Shown here piece by piece: positions 5,673-8,441 of a stretch of 8,441 nt of DNA (the first letter of the stretch is position 1; each line of letters opens with the position of its first letter). The DNA comes from Clostridiaceae bacterium (GTDB taxonomy: Bacteria; Bacillota; Clostridia; Acetivibrionales; DUMC01), in assembly GCA_012512865.1 (NCBI GenBank), contig JAAZDH010000016.1, positions 1 through 8,441 of the forward strand, given 5' to 3'. The translations under genes were made by a program, and so were the position numbers. The notes below the pieces were generated by a model. That model worked only from the letters and a program-made list of their open reading frames with translations. It made no database searches and had not been told where the DNA came from.

Positions 5673-6752
5673 TTGAATGCTAATAATGAAGTAAGAAAAA
5701 CAATCTTAAAAGAACTTATAGAGAAGGGAAAAGCAAAAGGCATGCTTTCTTATAAGGAAATAATGGATGCTTTTGAAGAAATTGAATTAGAGCCGGAGCA
5801 AATTGATAAAATATATGAGACCATTGAAAATATGGGTATTGATATTGTTGGAGAGCTGGAAGAAGAAGTTGAGGATACACGGCTTATTGAAGACGACGTT
5901 GATTTGAGTTTGCCTGAAGGAATAAGTATAGATGATCCGGTGAGAATGTACTTAAAAGAGATAGGGAAAGTACCCCTTTTAACTGCCGAGGAAGAAATCG
6001 AGCTGGCCAGAAGAATGGAACAGGGAGACCCTGAAGCAAAAAGGAGGCTTGCCGAAGCTAATTTAAGGCTGGTTGTAAGTATCGCCAAGAGGTATGTAGG
6101 GAGAGGCATGCTTTTCCTTGATCTTATACAGGAAGGCAACCTGGGATTAATAAAGGCTGTAGAAAAATTTGATTATAGAAAGGGGTACAAATTCAGCACA
6201 TATGCAACTTGGTGGATAAGGCAAGCAATTACCAGGGCTATCGCCGACCAGGCAAGGACTATAAGAATACCGGTCCATATGGTCGAAACCATTAATAAAC
6301 TTATAAGTATATCCAGGCAATTACTACAAGAGCTTGGACGAGAACCGACACCGGAAGAAATTGCCAGGGAGATGGACATGCCGGTAGAAAAGGTCAGAGA
6401 AATAATGAAAATTTCCCAGGAGCCCGTATCCCTTGAAACTCCAATTGGAGAAGAAGAAGACAGCCACCTGGGGGATTTCATACCGGACGAAGAAGCACCT
6501 GCACCAGCAGAGTCGGCAGCATTTACTTTATTAAAAGAGCAGTTGATGGAAGTTTTGGATACGCTCACACCAAGGGAGGAAAAAGTGCTAAGGTTAAGGT
6601 TCGGCCTTGATGACGGCAAGGCGAGGACCCTTGAAGAAGTTGGAAAGGAATTTAATGTTACAAGGGAAAGAATAAGACAAATAGAAGCAAAAGCCTTGCG
6701 TAAATTAAGACATCCAAGCCGCAGTAAAAAGTTAAAAGATTACCTTGACTAA
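5673..6752 (+). CDS. rpoD: RNA polymerase primary sigma factor SigA/RpoD
   Basis: This is the housekeeping sigma factor that directs RNA polymerase to TTGACA/TATAAT promoters. In the 359-residue product, a short acidic region 1.1 (to about 80) precedes region 1.2 (DPVRMYLKEIG, 88-98). Region 2 (about 125-193) includes the core-binding NLRLVVSIAKRY stretch and the -10 recognition helix FSTYATWWIRQAITRAI. Region 3 follows (about 200-270), then region 4 with the -35 helix-turn-helix (RTLEEVGKEFNVTRERIRQIE, 318-338). The large insert between regions 1 and 2 of E. coli RpoD is absent, as usual in Firmicutes. The start is TTG, preceded by AAAGGAGAGG (5657-5666) at 6 nt. The nearest ATG (5677) is out of frame, and Met24 would remove conserved N-terminal residues. 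Only 3 nt separate it from dnaG, so translation is probably coupled. Confidence 0.97.
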   Translation: MNANNEVRKTILKELIEKGKAKGMLSYKEIMDAFEEIELEPEQIDKIYETIENMGIDIVGELEEEVEDTRLIEDDVDLSLPEGISIDDPVRMYLKEIGKVPLLTAEEEIELARRMEQGDPEAKRRLAEANLRLVVSIAKRYVGRGMLFLDLIQEGNLGLIKAVEKFDYRKGYKFSTYATWWIRQAITRAIADQARTIRIPVHMVETINKLISISRQLLQELGREPTPEEIAREMDMPVEKVREIMKISQEPVSLETPIGEEEDSHLGDFIPDEEAPAPAESAAFTLLKEQLMEVLDTLTPREEKVLRLRFGLDDGKARTLEEVGKEFNVTRERIRQIEAKALRKLRHPSRSKKLKDYLD

Positions 6753-6783
6753 ATACCAGTTAATTTTGATTAATATCAAGGTA
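6741..6783 (+). repeat. Inverted repeat over the rpoD stop, with a competing hairpin
   Basis: TACCTTGA (6741-6748, the last rpoD codons) pairs perfectly with TCAAGGTA (6776-6783). A smaller hairpin inside, TTGAT-TAAT-ATCAA (6766-6779), shares bases with the outer right arm, so the two structures exclude each other. No T-run follows, so it is not a standard terminator. The spacer to 6859 shows no better one, and transcription may continue into the tRNAs. Confidence 0.4.
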
Positions 6784-6859
6784 TAGTGTAAATTTAGTAG
6801 AAATAAGAAGCTTTACGGCTGTAATTTTATAAAAATGCTTATAATCAGTAAATAAACTG

Positions 6860-6888
6860 TTGACCATGAATAAAGACGTAAGTATAAT
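6860..6888 (+). promoter_or_regulatory. Sigma-A promoter for the two tRNA genes
   Basis: TTGACC (6860-6865) and TATAAT (6883-6888) are spaced by 17 bp, an almost perfect match. Transcription would begin near 6895, about 18 nt before the first tRNA base, as expected for a strong tRNA promoter. The two tRNAs therefore do not depend on read-through from rpoD. Confidence 0.85.
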
Positions 6889-6912
6889 AATACGTGTGCA
6901 TGATTTATTCAT

Positions 6913-6988
6913 TCCTCAATAGCTCAGTTGGTAGAGCATGCGGCTGTTAAACGCAGGGTCGTAGGTTCGAGTCCTACTTGAGGAGCCA
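6913..6988 (+). tRNA. tRNA-Asn (anticodon GUU)
   Basis: The 76-nt cloverleaf has acceptor stem TCCTCAA/TTGAGGA (6913-6919 with 6978-6984), D stem GCTC/GAGC, T arm GTAGG-TTCGAGT-CCTAC, discriminator G and an encoded CCA (6986-6988). The anticodon loop is CTGTTAA, with GUU at 6946-6948. One departure is visible: the anticodon stem is TGCGG/ACGCA, so the pair next to the loop is G6943 against A6951 (positions 31 and 39) instead of the usual G-C. All other stems pair fully. A sequencing error, a real variant or a reduced-function copy are all possible. Confidence 0.95.
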
Positions 6989-6990
6989 AA

Positions 6991-7067
6991 GGGCCTTTAG
7001 CTCAGTTGGTTAGAGCAACCGGCTCATAACCGGTTGGTCCGGGGTTCGAGTCCCTGAAGGCCCACCA
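6991..7067 (+). tRNA. tRNA with anticodon CAU (probably tRNA-Ile2, or elongator tRNA-Met)
   Basis: The 77-nt cloverleaf has acceptor GGGCCTT/AAGGCCC, D stem GCTC/GAGC, anticodon stem ACCGG/CCGGT around CTCATAA (CAU at 7025-7027), a full T arm, discriminator A and encoded CCA (7065-7067). It is not the initiator: bases 1 and 72 pair (G-C), and the anticodon stem lacks the three consecutive G-C pairs next to the loop. Pairs C4-G69 and C5-G68 are present; these are known TilS lysidine determinants in E. coli tRNA-Ile2, and the GG-CCTTTAGCTCAG opening resembles Ile2 of other Firmicutes. Ile2 is therefore favoured. It follows tRNA-Asn by 2 nt, so both lie on one transcript. Confidence 0.95.
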
Positions 7068-7072
7068 TTATA

Positions 7073-7318
7073 TTAATTGTGTTTTTCAGTATAGCTTTCA
7101 AAGTTTTCTGTATAACTTAACTGGGTAGTTATGGTTGAACCGTAACCGGGTTTTGTCCCCCTAGGCTTAGGGGGATTTATTACATATCCATTGTTAAGAA
7201 TTATAGTTTCACCAGGGGTTTCAGTATCCCTGGAAAGTTTCCCTTTAAAATAACGAGACATCATTTTTCCGCACCCCAAGTATGGTAAAATGAATACAGC
7301 CAGTAGTATTATTTGCAA
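7073..7318 (-). CDS. Doubtful small exported or membrane-anchored protein
   Basis: No family recognised. The 81-codon frame reads from TTG (complement of 7316-7318). It starts with a hydrophobic stretch (residues 2-15) ending in Tyr-Leu-Gly-Cys, which resembles a lipoprotein cleavage site but has Tyr at -3. A polar remainder with a Pro/Gly-rich centre (VINPPKPRGTKPGYG, 46-60) follows. No Shine-Dalgarno site precedes the TTG. The double ATG at residues 19-20 has GGGGTG about 7 nt upstream, giving a 63-residue soluble form instead. It lies between the tRNAs and nif3, overlaps no other gene, and ends 5 bp from the tRNA CCA. The perfect hairpin at 7156-7175 falls in its Pro-rich codons. Confidence 0.35.
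   Translation of the reverse strand: MQIILLAVFILPYLGCGKMMSRYFKGKLSRDTETPGETIILNNGYVINPPKPRGTKPGYGSTITTQLSYTENFESYTEKHN
7155..7182 (+). terminator. Possible terminator hairpin downstream of the tRNAs
   Basis: TCCCCCTA (7156-7163) pairs perfectly with TAGGGGGA (7168-7175) around the loop GGCT, followed by TTTATTAC. The stem is strong but the T-tract is short and interrupted, and it lies about 90 bp past the last tRNA. It may end the tRNA transcript, or simply reflect Pro and Gly codons of the minus-strand frame. Confidence 0.4.
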
Positions 7319-7342
7319 TTTAGGATGATAAATGCATTAAAG

Positions 7343-7348
7343 TATAAT
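7343..7348 (+). promoter_or_regulatory. Possible -10 box of a nif3 promoter
   Basis: A perfect TATAAT lies about 110 nt upstream of the nif3 start. The best -35 at 17 bp is TTAGGA (7320-7325), only three of six matches, so the promoter is weak or needs an activator. Read-through from the tRNA promoter is the alternative. Confidence 0.35.
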
Positions 7349-7375
7349 TTGATAAGACGAATGTATTGGAATAAA

Positions 7376-7449
7376 GAACGAGATAGGATAAGGAAGGATA
7401 GGGTATGGAAGGATAAGATAAGGAAGCTTGGGATAAGGTGCTAAGGAGG
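7376..7449 (+). repeat. Purine-rich degenerate GGATAAGG repeat in the nif3 leader
   Basis: The plus strand is nearly pure A/G with scattered T and is built from variants of GGATA and AGGAA: AGATAGGATAAGGAAGGATA, then GGGTAT, GGAAGGATAAGATAAGGAAG and GGGATAAGG. It runs directly into the nif3 ribosome site TAAGGAGGT (7442-7450). Several units resemble weak Shine-Dalgarno sites. Confidence 0.5.
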
Positions 7450-7458
7450 TTTGGTAAA

Positions 7459-8253
7459 ATGCACGTTAAATGTAAAGATATCATGGAAGCCTTGGAGGAA
7501 ATCGCTCCACCATACTTTGCGGAAGAGTGGGACAACACGGGGTTAATTATAGGCAACCGCGATAAAAATATAAGGAGCATTCTCGTATGTCTTGATGTTA
7601 CTTCTTCAACTTACGAGTACGCTGAAAAAGAAAACATTGATATGATCATATCTCACCATCCCTTGATTTTTCAACCAATTAAGTCCATACATGTAGGTGA
7701 TTGGAAAGGCAGGTTGATTTCACGAATAATAAATAAAAACATATGTGTTTATTGTGCCCACACCAACCTTGATTACGCTGAAGAAGGAGTTAATTGGCAC
7801 CTGGCACGCTCTATCGGATTGATTGAAATAAAAAACCTTGGAGAAGACTGTAAAGCAGGCAAGGTGGGAATGTTGTCACCACCGCAAGACTTGTCTGGAT
7901 TCATAAGAAATGTAAAAAAGAGTTTGAGGGCTGATTCAGTGAAATTAATCGGCAGCCTTAATAAAAGCACCGAAAAGGTGGCCGTTTTTGCAGGAAGCTT
8001 TGATGAAAAAGTATTGGAATTTATAGCAAGTGGTACTGGTAACCAATGCAGCATTGATGTTCTTGTTACAGGCGACATTAAGTATCATGCTGCTGTTGAA
8101 ATGCTGGAGATGGGAATCTGCGCAATTGATGCAGGGCACTTTGACACGGAGCATGTAATCATCCTTCCCCTGGTAGAGAAGCTTAAAGCCAGGTTCCCGG
8201 GGGTTGATGTTAAGAGTTGCCCAGGGGAGAGGGGGCCTTTTGTGTATTGTTAA
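7459..8253 (+). CDS. Nif3-like dinuclear metal centre protein (DUF34, YqfO/YbgI family)
   Basis: Nif3/DUF34 proteins form hexameric toroids with two metal ions per subunit. They are often labelled GTP cyclohydrolase 1 type 2 homologue, but the cellular role is unsettled. All expected ligands are present: His66 and His67 (ISHHPLIF), Asp105 (HTNLDYAEEG), His227 and Glu231 (DAGHFDTEH). At 264 residues this is the short form, like E. coli YbgI, without the PII-like insert that makes Bacillus YqfO about 370 residues. The ATG at 7459 is chosen because TAAGGAGGT (7442-7450) is 8 nt before it; an upstream in-frame GTG at 7438 would place that site inside the gene. In many Firmicutes trmK sits between sigA and this gene; here two tRNAs and a doubtful ORF take its place. 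No terminator is visible before the repeat at 8266. Confidence 0.93.
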   Translation: MHVKCKDIMEALEEIAPPYFAEEWDNTGLIIGNRDKNIRSILVCLDVTSSTYEYAEKENIDMIISHHPLIFQPIKSIHVGDWKGRLISRIINKNICVYCAHTNLDYAEEGVNWHLARSIGLIEIKNLGEDCKAGKVGMLSPPQDLSGFIRNVKKSLRADSVKLIGSLNKSTEKVAVFAGSFDEKVLEFIASGTGNQCSIDVLVTGDIKYHAAVEMLEMGICAIDAGHFDTEHVIILPLVEKLKARFPGVDVKSCPGERGPFVYC

Positions 8254-8265
8254 AAGGGTTGCGAA

Positions 8266-8318
8266 AGTACTTCCCCGGCTAATATAGTCGCTGTGACAAC
8301 GCATTGTAATGTTTAAGG
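8266..8318. repeat. Diverged left-arm copy of the palindromic repeat
   Basis: Aligned with the left arm of copy A (about 10-61): ACTTCC, CGGCTAATAT, GTCGCT, GTAATG and TTAAGG are kept in order, with many substitutions between. It begins 13 bp after the nif3 stop and ends 5 bp before the next copy. No matching right arm lies beside it within the window. Confidence 0.7.
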
Positions 8319-8323
8319 AGATG

Positions 8324-8441
8324 GCGTGATGACTTCCTTAGGCTAATATGGTCGCTTCAGCTACGGATAGTAATGCTTAAGGCTGGCGAAAAAATCCTAC
8401 CCGTCACACTCGCCATCCATGGCTTAAGGTGACGGCTCGCC
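8324..8441. repeat. Palindromic repeat element, copy B (cut by the window end)
   Basis: GCGTGATGACTTCC (8324-8337) equals 4-17; the next bases are TTA where copy A has AC; then 8341-8441 is identical to 20-120 for 101 bp up to the window edge. It is in the same orientation as copy A. The TTA here restores perfect pairing with the right-arm form CCTAAGG, so copy B is closer to a perfect palindrome. The right half should follow outside the window. Confidence 0.9.

Noticed and set aside
5677..5694. ATG at 5677 as the rpoD start
   Set aside because: Out of frame with rpoD and stopped within six codons; the TTG at 5673 has the right frame and spacing.
5228..5743. 171-codon minus-strand frame over the dnaG-rpoD junction, and frames at 5750-6139 and 6173-6619
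   Set aside because: Antisense to strongly conserved DnaG and RpoD domains; Ser/Leu/Phe-rich composition typical of shadow frames.
7438..7458. GTG at 7438 as the nif3 start
   Set aside because: It would put the strong TAAGGAGGT ribosome site inside the coding region and add residues unlike the family N-terminus; ATG at 7459 fits.

Overview
The window looks like a chromosomal segment from an AT-rich, Gram-positive-type anaerobe of the Clostridia (Acetivibrio/Ruminiclostridium-like). The basis is separate secD and secF genes, strong AGGAGG ribosome sites, consensus sigma-A promoters, the dnaG-rpoD pair, CCA-encoding tRNA genes and a nearby nif3/yqfO homologue. The genus is an inference; no marker here settles it.

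Layout: (1) 1-540 holds a ~213-bp imperfect palindromic repeat followed by three decaying copies of its right arm. (2) 576-2985 is a self-contained secD-secF operon with a consensus promoter and an intrinsic terminator. (3) 3000-3500 holds a minus-strand gene for a small two-helix membrane protein. Its predicted start site sits under a near-consensus Fur box. Its stop codon is an amber lying inside a 12-bp tandem repeat that stays in frame for 29 more codons. (4) 3440-3839 is AT-rich leader with no convincing gene. (5) 3840-6752 is dnaG-rpoD, only 3 nt apart, with rpoD starting on TTG. (6) 6860-7067 is a consensus promoter and two tRNA genes: Asn (GUU), and one with anticodon CAU that is probably Ile2 or elongator Met. 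(7) 7073-7318 is a doubtful small minus-strand ORF. (8) 7459-8253 is a short-form Nif3/DUF34 gene behind a purine-rich leader. (9) 8266-8441 holds a diverged left arm and then a second copy of the palindromic repeat, cut by the window edge. It is identical to the first copy over 101 bp.

How the genes work together: SecD and SecF are membrane partners of SecYEG that use ion flow to finish protein export. DnaG makes replication primers and RpoD is the housekeeping sigma factor, so that pair is the classical macromolecular-synthesis operon. The tRNAs and Nif3 sit downstream. Most of the genes are core functions. The unusual material is between and around them: the palindromic repeat family bracketing the block, the putative iron-regulated membrane protein with an interrupted repeat tail, and single-residue or single-base departures in SecF and tRNA-Asn.
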